The notes under the pieces were generated by a model. The model saw only the letters and a program-made list of their open reading frames with translations. It was not told where the DNA came from and did no database searches. The position numbers and the translations under genes were made by a program. A DNA stretch of 64,000 bases from Solimicrobium sp040544425 (GTDB lineage Bacteria > Pseudomonadota > Gammaproteobacteria > Burkholderiales > Burkholderiaceae_D), in contig JBEONO010000006.1 in assembly GCA_040544425.1 (NCBI GenBank), forward strand, positions 62,001-126,000, given 5' to 3'. Shown here piece by piece: positions 44,101 to 51,704 of this stretch; the stretch's first letter is position 1, and each line of letters begins with the position of its first letter.

Positions 44101-46028
44101 GTCATGTCGGCGGCAGGCACGATGTCGTTCTTGATGCGGAAATCCATCTGGTAGGCAGTCTGATTGCCGCGCAGCAGGGTATCTTCTTTGACAGAAAAAT
44201 AGTCGTTATCAATACTTTCGGTAACCGATGGCAAATCAGCGCGCACAATCGCCGGCCATTCTATGTTCAGCCGATAGCGGGACTGCCGTTTGCCGCCCGC
44301 AATTTCAAACGGAAAATTGCGCACCAGCTTGTCCGGTATGCGCAGGTTTCCTTTCAAAATTTGCGAATCGAAGCTGAGCTTGTACAGTTTGTCTTCGTGC
44401 CTGACCGGCGCAGGCAAACTGAATCTGGCCCGAACGTGAAACTGGTTTTGTTTACTGTCATTCTGAAACTGCGGCAATCCTTCCAGCGTGATGCCGGGGT
44501 ATTCCTTTTCGTAATACGACAGGATCTCTTTTTTCAGTTCGTGTTCCGACAGATTGATGAAATGCGTGCGCGCCCAGTCGGAATAAAAACCGCGGTAGGT
44601 ATCATGCAGGTTCAGCACCGCATCACCGTCAAATTTTTCAATCTTGATGTTGTCTTCATGTTCGTAATCCGGCCCGACATCGGCGCGTTCCGGCAAGGTG
44701 GTCAATGCCGTGGTACCGGCTTCCACCAGCAGGCCGGATGCGCCCGGCATCGCCGTCGGCAAGGTTTCCAGCGGCGATTCCTGACCGGACAGGGTCGGGT
44801 CTACGTAGTAGGTTCGGCCGTCGATTTCCAGTCTGACGATGACGTGGTCGAACCAGTCTGGCGTGGCCATTACTTTGGCCGGTATTTTGGGTGAGTGCGC
44901 GGCAATCAGCACCGGCATCGCCTTGATGCCCATTTGCTGCAACAGACTCACCAGCAGATAACTTTTATCCTTGCAGTCGCCATACCGTCGTTTGATGACC
45001 ACCTCGGGTAGTTGCGGCCGATGCGAGTTTTCACCGATCGAGACGCTGAAGTAGCGCACCTCATTCTGCACCCAGTGCAAGGCGGCAGCGGCCCTGGTTG
45101 CAGCTGTGCTTTCGTGACTGAAATCTTTGAACAGAGCGGTTTGCAGCGGTCCTGGTTTCACTTTCGGGAATAGGGAGTCGGCCCAGCTCGCAACGGCATG
45201 CCAGTCGGGAAACTCGCTGAATTCCAGCAGGCGTACCGGAAAATAGTCGGACGGCGTTGCCGGTTCAAAACTGACTGCATCAATGCCGTGGTCTTCAAAC
45301 TGGATCCGATGCTGACCGTTCAGATCTTCCACGCGAGTCGGTATCGGCGCTTTGTTAAAATCGCTCAGTTGCCCCCAGACCAGCTTGCGGCTGGCCGGAT
45401 AGGTCACGGTAATGCGCCGTAGTTCGATCGGGTCCACATTGTCCCAATAAAACAGCGAATGCCACTTCCTGTCAAAGACCGGGTTCTCGCCCGTCACGCC
45501 ATAGGTCAACCACAGCGTGTCACCGACGCGCACGTCATCAAGCAGCAATTCAACAGTAGTTGCCCCGCCGTACATGCCGGCTTCCATACTGGTCTCGCGT
45601 TCCAGATGACGAATTTTGACACTGTCCATTTTGTCGATGACATGGCCGGCGCGGATCAACGCAATCCGGTGCAGTTTCAATTTCTGATAAATCGGGTAGT
45701 AGACGATGCTGTACTGTCCAATTCTGGACAGGGCGGCGCGTTCATTGACCTGCAGCGCCAGATTGGCCAGCATGCCAGTTTCGGCACCAAGCTGAACCTG
45801 GTATTCAATCAGCCGATAGACGAGCGGATCGGTTCTCGTGGTTTCGGATATCGCAGCCAGAGGTAGCGCCCATGCAGGCATTGGCGCATTTTTGGCAAAC
45901 GTGCTGGATTGCCTGGACGCTGGTTCACTGCCCGGTGCCGCGCGGACCGGGCCGCTCAGTTGGCACAGGAAAAGGGTGGTCAGGAGGGCGCAAACCAGCC
46001 CGGTAACATCAATTTGTGTCAACTTCAT
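41181..46028 (-). CDS. giant exported DUF3857/transglutaminase/Sel1-repeat/TonB-C protein
   Basis: The protein is 1615 residues. A signal peptide (to about 30) is followed by a DUF3857 domain (about 60-240) and a transglutaminase-like core (about 280-420). The core has RRYGDCKDKSYLLVSLL for the Cys, DWFDHVIVRLEIDG for the His and YYVDPTLSG for the Asp, so the triad appears intact. A DUF2569-like or linker part and TPR-type helices follow (to about 960). Then come 15 Sel1 repeats (about 975-1510; for example AAQYDLGLMYINGRGVEVD). The end (about 1535-1615) resembles a TonB/TolA C-terminal domain (GVVGLALYIGADGYVLDSKIEKSSGF). No known protein with this full order comes to mind. Confidence 0.85.
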   Translation of the reverse strand: MKLTQIDVTGLVCALLTTLFLCQLSGPVRAAPGSEPASRQSSTFAKNAPMPAWALPLAAISETTRTDPLVYRLIEYQVQLGAETGMLANLALQVNERAALSRIGQYSIVYYPIYQKLKLHRIALIRAGHVIDKMDSVKIRHLERETSMEAGMYGGATTVELLLDDVRVGDTLWLTYGVTGENPVFDRKWHSLFYWDNVDPIELRRITVTYPASRKLVWGQLSDFNKAPIPTRVEDLNGQHRIQFEDHGIDAVSFEPATPSDYFPVRLLEFSEFPDWHAVASWADSLFPKVKPGPLQTALFKDFSHESTAATRAAAALHWVQNEVRYFSVSIGENSHRPQLPEVVIKRRYGDCKDKSYLLVSLLQQMGIKAMPVLIAAHSPKIPAKVMATPDWFDHVIVRLEIDGRTYYVDPTLSGQESPLETLPTAMPGASGLLVEAGTTALTTLPERADVGPDYEHEDNIKIEKFDGDAVLNLHDTYRGFYSDWARTHFINLSEHELKKEILSYYEKEYPGITLEGLPQFQNDSKQNQFHVRARFSLPAPVRHEDKLYKLSFDSQILKGNLRIPDKLVRNFPFEIAGGKRQSRYRLNIEWPAIVRADLPSVTESIDNDYFSVKEDTLLRGNQTAYQMDFRIKNDIVPAADMTTLHTQTKLLDKFFNPSFRINENQLGKADSLALSYRSMDAARIVGLLSQKQQEIVRMINDKKGINDDMCNLGIYLIDYEDAVSSAQLFDQFLGTFRNNFNSRSDAEKRCLTKLFYDRAWFADSISVSGTTKAIADKDHLMMNLAWARFYTDDSDAAITTMDSYVHANQAARGWMPILDLASQIALYQRTGKDFPPDLIQSVTADQDSIWPRPILAMQLKKITPDELVKITASMQADARDISEAEAWFYIGQTYLAEKKYRDAERAFKWVLARGNRNADFYTQAKYELTRISDQDPETKAGLNAYQTRDYVKANTVWEKNAQSGSANSQLYLGNAYDNGTGVEQDSSKAMYWYRLAADQGNEAAQYDLGLMYINGRGVEVDPGQGLAWIKKSAELGFALAQNLMGNKYKRGDGVEINLSESIRWFKLAADQNNQDAQASLCVAYMEGNGVATNYGASLVWALLGTAKDDPAALTNLGILFERGWGVEKNMKTALQLYQMAADKNNVVAQTNLALAYRFGRGVPADNKLALHWYQVAVEHGSSDAQFNLGYLYLTGSLGTKDDLEGIRLVTLAATQGNMAAQNELGWMYLVGRHVKEDHKEALKWLRLAAGQGSPNALTSLGWMYQKPVDIAQDYNEAVRLYRLAAAQGFAQAQINLAWMYHGGLGVPKDDRGFRKWLSMAAKQGNATAQYQLGQMYHSGHGVPVDQPEAARWYLLAAQQGHAAAQNNIGWAYYTGTGVTQDFTEALKWFHLAIDQNESEAKDSLAEAYRDGKGVAQDINEALKWFRRSADQNNPNAQNYLGDLYFEGLGVPQDYAEAIKWYRLAADQDQPDAQKKLADMYRSGKGVQADEKESEKWLALAAGQEKKQDNKNVAHAEPDSIQSGKATMQCPDNANSPNYPTQAAQAYQQGVVGLALYIGADGYVLDSKIEKSSGFKALDEAALSALDACTFSAQQPKDNPLPFWIASEYVWKLPG

Positions 46029-46106
46029 GAAGCGCTTCCCCGTGCCTGATTTGAATTTTGATGACGATAAAATTCTAATGAGTCTATAGAGATACCCGTA
46101 AAAAGT

Positions 46107-46338
46107 CTATGCCTTATTTGGGGTATTTTGGGGGATATTGGCGTGTTTATCACTGCCAGGAAGGTTGATTAATGCATCGAGCAGGAAAACCAACTGACAG
46201 ACAGCCGCCAACCAGCAGTCATTTTTTTTACGTATGCCCTGAATAAATGTTTGCGCGGTTCGGATTGTGCCTGGTGATAAAGTCTGCAATAACATCGGGT
46301 TCGTCTTCAACGTGGAGAGACAGTTCCGACCGCATCAT
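46107..46338 (-). pseudogene. decayed ParE-like toxin gene
   Basis: Directly after the ParD-like antitoxin (ATGA overlap) the frame from 46338 reads MRSELSLHVEDEPDVIADFI, a plausible ParE start, but stops at 46228 after 36 codons. A second frame continues the family pattern as RTAQTFIQGIRKK before losing similarity. A frameshift therefore separates the halves, and the rest looks eroded. The toxin is probably inactive. Confidence 0.65.
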
Positions 46339-46622
46339 TTTGTTTCGCCTGCTGCGTCAGCGATCGTCTGGTACTTACGCTCAAGGCGGGTTAACACTTC
46401 ATCAGGCGACAGACCAGGTGGCTGGTCGCCTGACGCTTCCTGCCAGACACCGCGCAGCTCAGTAATGCCTTGCAGGCGCAGACTACGCGTACAGGTCCAA
46501 TCGCGTAACGCGTCACGAATCACTTCACTGCTTGAGGCGTACTCACCGGTTGCTACTGCTGCGCGGATAATCAGAACCATTTCTGGCAGTAGCGCAATGC
46601 TAATTTTTTCAGCGGCAGTCAT
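46335..46622 (-). CDS. ParD-like type II antitoxin
   Basis: This 95-residue protein starts with a ribbon-helix-helix of the ParD/CopG type: EKISIALLPEMVLIIRAAVATGEYASSSEVIRDALRDW. An antitoxin-like tail follows (LSPDEVLTRLERKYQTIAD). An AAGGAAA ribosome-binding site supports the ATG. Its toxin partner downstream is frameshifted, so the antitoxin is an orphan and may persist as a repressor or as a buffer against other ParE toxins. Confidence 0.85.
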   Translation of the reverse strand: MTAAEKISIALLPEMVLIIRAAVATGEYASSSEVIRDALRDWTCTRSLRLQGITELRGVWQEASGDQPPGLSPDEVLTRLERKYQTIADAAGETK

Positions 46623-46736
46623 TGATTTTCCTTTCGATGAATAGCATGAATAATTCCTGCTATGCTAACCAACCCGGGAAAGAAGCAACCTCCAATAACT
46701 ATCGCGGCCCGACACTGCCTCTGCCCTGCGGCCGGA

Positions 46737-47036
46737 TCAGCTGATCAGTTTTGTCAATGTGATCACCGGCGGCTCAACCACCATTTCGCCCATGCCGGCA
46801 AAAAACTCCTTGAAAAACGTGGTTGCGAAATGTTCATCCAGCGCTGCTTGATTCGCCCAGGTCTCATGCCAGACAAACACGCTTTCGTCATCGATGGCCT
46901 GATGCACATCGTAATTGATGCAGCCAGCTTCCTGGCGTGACAGGGGTACCAGTGCCAGCGCCGCATTTTTCGCTGCGTCGACCATGCCATTCTTTACCTT
47001 CAAACGGGCTACCAGCACAATTGTTTCGTCGTTCAT
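46737..47036 (-). CDS. antibiotic biosynthesis monooxygenase (ABM) domain protein
   Basis: This 99-residue protein is a single ABM ferredoxin-like domain: IVLVARLKVKNGMVDAAKNAALALVPLSRQEAGCINYDVHQ, then VFVWHETWANQAALDEHFAT. Such small dimeric proteins include quinol monooxygenases (YgiN type). ATG 47036 with GGAGAG upstream is chosen over a longer frame. It lies 82 bp downstream of the HpaR-like regulator on the same strand and could be co-transcribed. Confidence 0.88.
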   Translation of the reverse strand: MNDETIVLVARLKVKNGMVDAAKNAALALVPLSRQEAGCINYDVHQAIDDESVFVWHETWANQAALDEHFATTFFKEFFAGMGEMVVEPPVITLTKLIS

Positions 47037-47118
47037 TTTTTCTCTCCGGGACATGGGACTAAGCAGGTTGATGGGCATAGTGAAGCTACGCGAAGTCCAA
47101 CCTTACACTAAAAAGGGC

Positions 47119-47577
47119 TTATTCAGGCAGCGCCACTTTTTTTACCCGAACATCCTGTGCTGCGATAAACGATTCAAGGACCTTGAACAAATCATCCAGC
47201 ACCGGCTTGCCGATTGCCTCTTCCAGATACTGGTACTGGGTATCAATGAGCGGCGCCATCACGCCCACCAGTTGCTGGCCTTGCGCTGCCAGTCGCACCA
47301 GCACGCGGCGCTGATCGGTGCTGCTGCGGGTGCGCACGATCAGGTCCAGCAGCTCCATGCGCGCCAGCACACCCGCCATGCTGGGACTCTGGATGTGGCA
47401 CAAATGACCAATTTCACGCGGCTCGAGCTGACCGTGCTCGTCCAGTATCCGCAACACCCGCCACTGCTGTTCGGTCACACCATAATGCTGCAGCACCGGC
47501 CGGAAATGCGCCATCAGGCACTCTCTGGCTTTCAATAAGCGCTGCGGCAAATTGCGATAGGCAATCTGTTTTTTCAT
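47119..47577 (-). CDS. MarR family regulator, HpaR-like
   Basis: The protein is 152 residues. It follows HpaR closely in layout: LLKARECLMAHFRPVLQHYGVTEQQWRVLRIL, then a winged helix (IQSPSMAGVLARMELLDLIVRTRSSTDQRRVLVRL). HpaR represses homoprotocatechuate catabolism, but no such pathway is near, so the ligand here is unknown. A perfect 21-bp palindrome lies in its divergent upstream region and is the likely operator. GGAGG precedes the ATG at 47577; a GTG two codons earlier is an alternative. Confidence 0.88.
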   Translation of the reverse strand: MKKQIAYRNLPQRLLKARECLMAHFRPVLQHYGVTEQQWRVLRILDEHGQLEPREIGHLCHIQSPSMAGVLARMELLDLIVRTRSSTDQRRVLVRLAAQGQQLVGVMAPLIDTQYQYLEEAIGKPVLDDLFKVLESFIAAQDVRVKKVALPE

Positions 47578-47646
47578 GCACACTCCCTCCGAGATCGGAT
47601 CCGATTTGAACGACTGGCCAAATTATAAGGCTTGACTCGCTCATAT

Positions 47647-47667
47647 ATGAGTGATTTAATCACTCAT
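47647..47667. promoter_or_regulatory. candidate HpaR-like operator palindrome
   Basis: ATGAGTGATT and AATCACTCAT form perfect 10-bp inverted arms around one T. The site is 70 bp upstream of the regulator's start and 42 bp upstream of the bestrophin start, so it could control both directions. Confidence 0.6.
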
Positions 47668-47708
47668 ATGACAGTGAATTTTACCGCTTAAGCAAATGGA
47701 ACCCTGAA

Positions 47709-48650
47709 TTGATCATCAGAGACCGCCCGTCGGGCATCAAACTTTTTCTGCTGCTGCGCGGATCGGTTTTACCCAGAATACTGCCTACGCTCATCATCAA
47801 TATCGTCATCGCCACACTGGTGACGATTTCGCACGGTGACCTGTTCGCGTTAAAAATCACCCTCACCACCATACCTTTCACGCTGATCGGCCTGCCGATT
47901 GCAATTTTTCTGGGCTTCCGAAATACCGCAGCCTATGACCGCTTTTGCGAAGGCCGCAAACTGTGGGGCGAGCTGCTGCTCAAAAGCCGCGTGCTGGCGC
48001 GCCAGTGTCACAGTCTGATCGACTATCCCAAACCGGCACTGGCGATCAATGGCCTGTCCGATATCCGGGTACGCATGATCTACCGCTGCTGCGCCTTTGC
48101 CCATGCCCTGCGTGACCTGCTGCGCGGCCAGGCCGATGCACCAGAACTCAAACAGCTGTTGCTGGAAGCCGAATGGGAACGCATGCAGGGCTTCTCCAAC
48201 AAGCCCGATTTTTTAATGCAGCAGATGGGCATGGATTTACGCCAGTCTTTCAAAGAGGGCCGGATTGATCCCTGTCTGGTCGCTGCGATCGACAACAGCC
48301 TTAGCGCCATGACTTCGGCCGCCGCGTCGTGTGAACGAATCAGAAATACGCCGATCCCGTTTTCCTACACGCTGCTGCTGCACCGCACCGCTTACATCTA
48401 CTGCTTTTTGCTGCCATTCGGTCTGGTCGATTCGATCGGCTTCATGACGCCGTTTGTGGTGGCGATCGTGGCCTACACCTTTTTTGGGCTGGATGCGCTC
48501 GGCGATGAAATTGAAGAACCGTTCGGTCTGGAGGCGAATGACTTGCCGCTCGACGCGATCTGCAAGGCCATTGAAATCGATCTGCGCGAATCTCTGCAGG
48601 ATACCCAAACCCCGGCACCGCATCTGCCAGTCAACTACTGCCTGACCTGA
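47709..48650 (+). CDS. bestrophin family ion channel (YneE-like)
   Basis: This 313-residue protein has four membrane segments and the bestrophin signatures LGFRNTAAYDRFCEGRKLWGELL and, near the C-terminus, FGLDALGDEIEEPFGLEANDLPLDAICKAIE. Bacterial bestrophins such as KpBest are cation-selective pentameric channels; animal ones carry chloride. The start is TTG (MIIRDRPSG matches family N-termini). It lies 21 bp ahead of the CoA-transferase, suggesting a two-gene operon under the HpaR-like regulator. Confidence 0.88.
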   Translation: MIIRDRPSGIKLFLLLRGSVLPRILPTLIINIVIATLVTISHGDLFALKITLTTIPFTLIGLPIAIFLGFRNTAAYDRFCEGRKLWGELLLKSRVLARQCHSLIDYPKPALAINGLSDIRVRMIYRCCAFAHALRDLLRGQADAPELKQLLLEAEWERMQGFSNKPDFLMQQMGMDLRQSFKEGRIDPCLVAAIDNSLSAMTSAAASCERIRNTPIPFSYTLLLHRTAYIYCFLLPFGLVDSIGFMTPFVVAIVAYTFFGLDALGDEIEEPFGLEANDLPLDAICKAIEIDLRESLQDTQTPAPHLPVNYCLT

Positions 48651-48671
48651 ACCACGACAAGGAATCCCGCC

Positions 48672-50186
48672 ATGCCTGATGAGTACCAGAACCGCATCCG
48701 CCTGCCTGCGTTACGCGAGCGCATCACCAGCGCAGACACTGCTGCAACCTGGATACACAACGGCATGACAGTCGGCATGAGCGGTTTTACCCGCGCCGGG
48801 GACGCCAAGGAGGTACCGCTGGCGCTGGCCGAACGCGCGCGCCATACGCCGCTGAGCATCACCCTGATCACCGGCACTTCACTCGGCGACGATGTCGACC
48901 GCACGCTGACTGAGGCTGGCGTGCTGGCGCGGCGCATGCCGTTTCAGTCCGACCCGGTATTGCGCGCGGCGATCAACCGCGGCGAGGTGATGTACGTCGA
49001 CCAGCATTTATCAGAAACGGTGGAAATGCTGCGCACCAGGCAGATCAAACCGGTCGACGTCGCGATTATCGAGGCGATCGCGATCACCGAAACCGGTGCC
49101 ATCATTCCCACTACCTCGATCGGCAACAGCGCCAGCTTTGCGATTCTGGCGGACAAGGTGATCGTTGAAATCAACATGACGCAATCGCTGGAACTTGAGG
49201 GCCTGCACGATATTTTTATTCCCCTGCAGCGTCCGCAACGTGAACCGATACCGATCATGATGCCAAGCGACCGGATCGGCACGACTGCGATCCAGATTGA
49301 TCCGGACAAAATCGTCGCGATCGTGATCACCAAAAAAATCGACAGCTCGTCCACCATTCTGCCGCCCGATCAGGACACTGCCGCGATTGCCAGACATCTG
49401 GTGGATTTTTTCAGGGAAGAAGTCAGGGCCGGGCGTCTGAGCAACAGTCTGCTGCCGATCCAGGCTGGCATCGGCACCATCGCCAATGCGGTCATGAGCG
49501 GCTTCATCGACAGTCCGTTCGAGCATCTGCAGATGTATTCAGAAGTTTTGCAGGATTCGACCTTTGATCTGTTTGATGCTGGCAAGCTCGATTTTGCGTC
49601 GGGCTCCTCGATCACGCTGTCCAGGAAAAAAGGTCAGGAAGTATTCAGCCAGCTGGCGCGCTACAAAGACCGCCTGATACTGTGTCCGCAGGAAATCAGC
49701 AACCATCCGGAAGTGATCCGCCGGCTGGGCATCATTGCCATCAACACGGCGCTGGAAGCCGACATCTATGGCAACGTCAATTCCACCCATGTGCTGGGCA
49801 CGCATATGATGAACGGCATCGGCGGCTCGGGCGACTTTGCGCGCAACGCCTATCTGGCAATCTTTGCCACCAAGTCGGTCGCCAAGGGCGGCAACATTTC
49901 CAGCATCGTGCCGATGGTGTCCCATGTTGACCATAATGAACACGACGTCGATATCATCGTCACTGAAATCGGACTGGCCGATCTGCGCGGACTGGCGCCG
50001 GTGGAGCGCGCGCAGGTCATCATCGAAAAGTGTGTCGCCGAACCGTACAAGGGCATGCTGCGCGACTATGTGGCCCAGGCCGCCCTGCGCGGCGGCCACA
50101 CACCGCATGTGCTGGAGCAGGCGTTTGCCTGGCATTCCAGATTTCGCGAAACGGGCAGCATGCAATCGGCAGCAATCAAAGCGTGA
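48672..50186 (+). CDS. succinyl-CoA:acetate CoA-transferase / acetyl-CoA hydrolase family
   Basis: The 504-residue protein follows AarC/Cat1-type transferases along its whole length: TVGMSGFTRAGDAKEVPLALAERA, VLARRMPFQSDP, DQHLSETVEMLR, TTSIGNSASFAI, YSEVLQDSTFDLFDAGKL, GTHMMNGIGGSGDFARNAYLAIF and LADLRGLAPVERAQVII. The catalytic Glu lies in the SEVLQ block. It exchanges CoA between succinyl-CoA and acetate, or hydrolyses acetyl-CoA. The last codons lie in a 23-bp segment shared with the 3' end of the marR gene at 11884, so the extreme C-terminus may have been replaced by recombination. Confidence 0.93.
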   Translation: MPDEYQNRIRLPALRERITSADTAATWIHNGMTVGMSGFTRAGDAKEVPLALAERARHTPLSITLITGTSLGDDVDRTLTEAGVLARRMPFQSDPVLRAAINRGEVMYVDQHLSETVEMLRTRQIKPVDVAIIEAIAITETGAIIPTTSIGNSASFAILADKVIVEINMTQSLELEGLHDIFIPLQRPQREPIPIMMPSDRIGTTAIQIDPDKIVAIVITKKIDSSSTILPPDQDTAAIARHLVDFFREEVRAGRLSNSLLPIQAGIGTIANAVMSGFIDSPFEHLQMYSEVLQDSTFDLFDAGKLDFASGSSITLSRKKGQEVFSQLARYKDRLILCPQEISNHPEVIRRLGIIAINTALEADIYGNVNSTHVLGTHMMNGIGGSGDFARNAYLAIFATKSVAKGGNISSIVPMVSHVDHNEHDVDIIVTEIGLADLRGLAPVERAQVIIEKCVAEPYKGMLRDYVAQAALRGGHTPHVLEQAFAWHSRFRETGSMQSAAIKA

Positions 50187-50198
50187 ATGGCAGCGGCA
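50176..50198. repeat. 23-bp exact repeat of 11884-11906
   Basis: These 23 bp are identical, in the same orientation, to the last codons of the marR gene at 11884. Here they span the stop codon of the CoA-transferase gene. This marks the left edge of a gene-fragment scar. Confidence 0.7.
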
Positions 50199-50205
50199 GG
50201 CTGCC

Positions 50206-50361
50206 GGATTCAGGTTTGTTGCACCTGGCTGACTTTAAACTGACGACGCAACCAGCGTATCGGCGCGCCGATCAGGGGCAGCTTCTGAAACAGCTCTTCT
50301 GCCGCGTCCCAATAATCGCGATGGTCGGTGACCATGACGGCATGATCAAACCACAGTACGC
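50206..50361 (-). pseudogene. 3' fragment of a SnoaL-like gene
   Basis: Read on the minus strand, this encodes a C-terminal piece (FDHAVMVTDHRDYWDAAEEL and on to a stop) that matches the end of the intact gene at 51705-52136. By eye the DNA is about 87% identical over 128 bp. The 5' two-thirds of the gene is missing; upstream sequence switches abruptly to Pal-like DNA. It is a remnant of a duplicated, diverged copy. Confidence 0.8.
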
Positions 50362-50368
50362 GGCGCGG

Positions 50369-50498
50369 CTCGCAGCATGCTCGACACCGCACAAAGTGGA
50401 GACACCGATGCCGGCAGCACAACCAACATCGATGATTGCGATGGATCGGTTAGACGATCCAAACAGCATCCTGGCCAAGCGCAGTATCTATAATGATC
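50369..50498 (+). pseudogene. 5' fragment of the Pal-like lipoprotein gene
   Basis: The DNA matches 14130-14300 of the intact Pal-like gene, from the lipobox codons (CTCGCAGCATGCTCGACACC) through the linker to the start of the OmpA domain. About 36 bp of linker between two GACACC repeats is missing. The signal-peptide start and the OmpA domain are absent, so it is not functional. Confidence 0.8.
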
Positions 50499-50515
50499 AT
50501 GCGATCGAGTTCCAC

Positions 50516-50683
50516 TCAGCCTCTCCGTTTTCCGCGATAGCCAAACAGCAAAAAACATACGACGAAAACCAAAAGAATCAGTCCTATCGGCCCCATTCCC
50601 CAACCAGCACCCATACCCCAGTACAATCCTCCGCCACCGCCAAATAACGCCAAAAGCACGATTACGATAATTAGCAAATCCAT
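50516..50683 (-). CDS. 55-residue hydrophobic membrane protein
   Basis: A short ORF with ATG at 50683 and AAGGAGAAA just upstream encodes a two-helix protein: MDLLIIVIVLLALF, a glycine/tryptophan-rich turn (GGGGGLYWGMGAGWGMGPIG), then LILLVFVVCFLLF and a basic tail YRGKRRG. The good ribosome-binding site, the positive-inside tail and the hydrophobic pattern support it. It recalls DUF3309-type mini-proteins in style, though I cannot confirm family. It sits beside a PRC-barrel gene. Confidence 0.7.
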   Translation of the reverse strand: MDLLIIVIVLLALFGGGGGLYWGMGAGWGMGPIGLILLVFVVCFLLFGYRGKRRG

Positions 50684-50869
50684 GTTGTTTCTCCTTAAAG
50701 TGAACTTTGTTGATTTAATTTATTTGGTCGAAGCAAGGTCGACACGGGTTAGTTGTCATAGATTGAAATCTTGGTTCATGGTCAACGCCCGGTCTGCTCT
50801 CCCACCTCACCTGTTTGAAATGTTGTGGAATTCTTTAACGAAAAAGATCGGGCGATTCATCTTTAGCGA

Positions 50870-51238
50870 TTAAAGCCAAAATGGCTCGCTACCGTAGTAG
50901 GAATGAATTTCACGGTTCCACTTTTCATCGGTCATGGATGGCCAGTGATTCGTGTCAAAGCCGGGTGCCGCCTGCAGTTTTTCCTTGGGCAAATCAAGCA
51001 CATATTTATTGCCATCATGTTGATATTTAAAAGACCCGAAAGGAATGGCGAACAACTTTTCGCCCATACTTAAAAAGCCACCAAACGCGACGACAACATA
51101 GGCAACGCGACCCGTACTTGGATCAATCACGATTTCCTTAATGTCTCCCAGACTCTCGTCTTTACGATCGACCACGCTGGTACCGATAATGCTTGATGCC
51201 TTTACAGGCGAATTTGAAAAACTATGTAACTCACTCAT
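50870..51238 (-). CDS. PRC-barrel domain protein
   Basis: The protein is 122 residues with one PRC-barrel (about 12-85): VKASSIIGTSVVDRKDESLGDIKEIVIDPSTGRVAYVVVAFGG, then KLFAIPFGSFKY. A C-terminal tail has NHWPSMTDEKWNREIHSYYG, often seen in stress-associated PRC proteins. No signal peptide is present. ATG 51238 with GGAG upstream is preferred to a longer frame. It is a relative, not a close copy, of the double PRC protein at 14836. Confidence 0.85.
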   Translation of the reverse strand: MSELHSFSNSPVKASSIIGTSVVDRKDESLGDIKEIVIDPSTGRVAYVVVAFGGFLSMGEKLFAIPFGSFKYQHDGNKYVLDLPKEKLQAAPGFDTNHWPSMTDEKWNREIHSYYGSEPFWL

Positions 51239-51704
51239 TTGAATACTCCAATTAGTTAATAAAAAGTAGGAACTCAGCAATCCTGATGTTCGAGTTCAGA
51301 ACATAGCCAGAGAGCTACGACACATGCCAATTTCCAGATTTCAGAATAGAGAAATAAAATAATGTGGACAGTTCGGTAAGGCACATATCAAACCAGCATT
51401 TAAAAAAATATCGTGCGCGTACGCGCGCAATGAAATGTCGAAGAGTACAGAATCTGGTTTGCATTGCATGATAGAAACGCGACGTGCCTGTTGCGGTGAC
51501 AGCCCGGGCAATCAGCTCAAGTGCCCGATTTTTTCCGGACTGTCCAAAGTAATCAAAATTGGCGCTGCAAATGTACAATTTTTAGGCGCACATCATGTTG
51601 ACATGACGGGAGGGGATGTATTCCGTTGATGAAAAGTAGTGCCGCAGGCCGGGGTACCAACCCGGCCCAGGTTTCTAAAAAGTGCAGGTATTAAACTTAC
51701 TGCT
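51239..51704. other. gene-poor intergenic stretch
   Basis: A 466-bp region between the PRC-barrel start and the 3' end of the SnoaL-like gene. It should hold the PRC promoter. An alternating CG-rich palindrome (GCGCGTACGCGC) lies around 51415-51427. ORFs here lack ribosome-binding sites and recognisable sequence. Confidence 0.5.

Noticed and set aside
50030..50647. 205-codon plus-strand ORF
   Set aside because: It joins an out-of-frame part of the CoA-transferase to the gene-fragment scar; it is a chance fusion.
51435..51629. 64-codon plus-strand ORF in the intergenic gap
   Set aside because: No ribosome-binding site, no family-like sequence and no supporting context.
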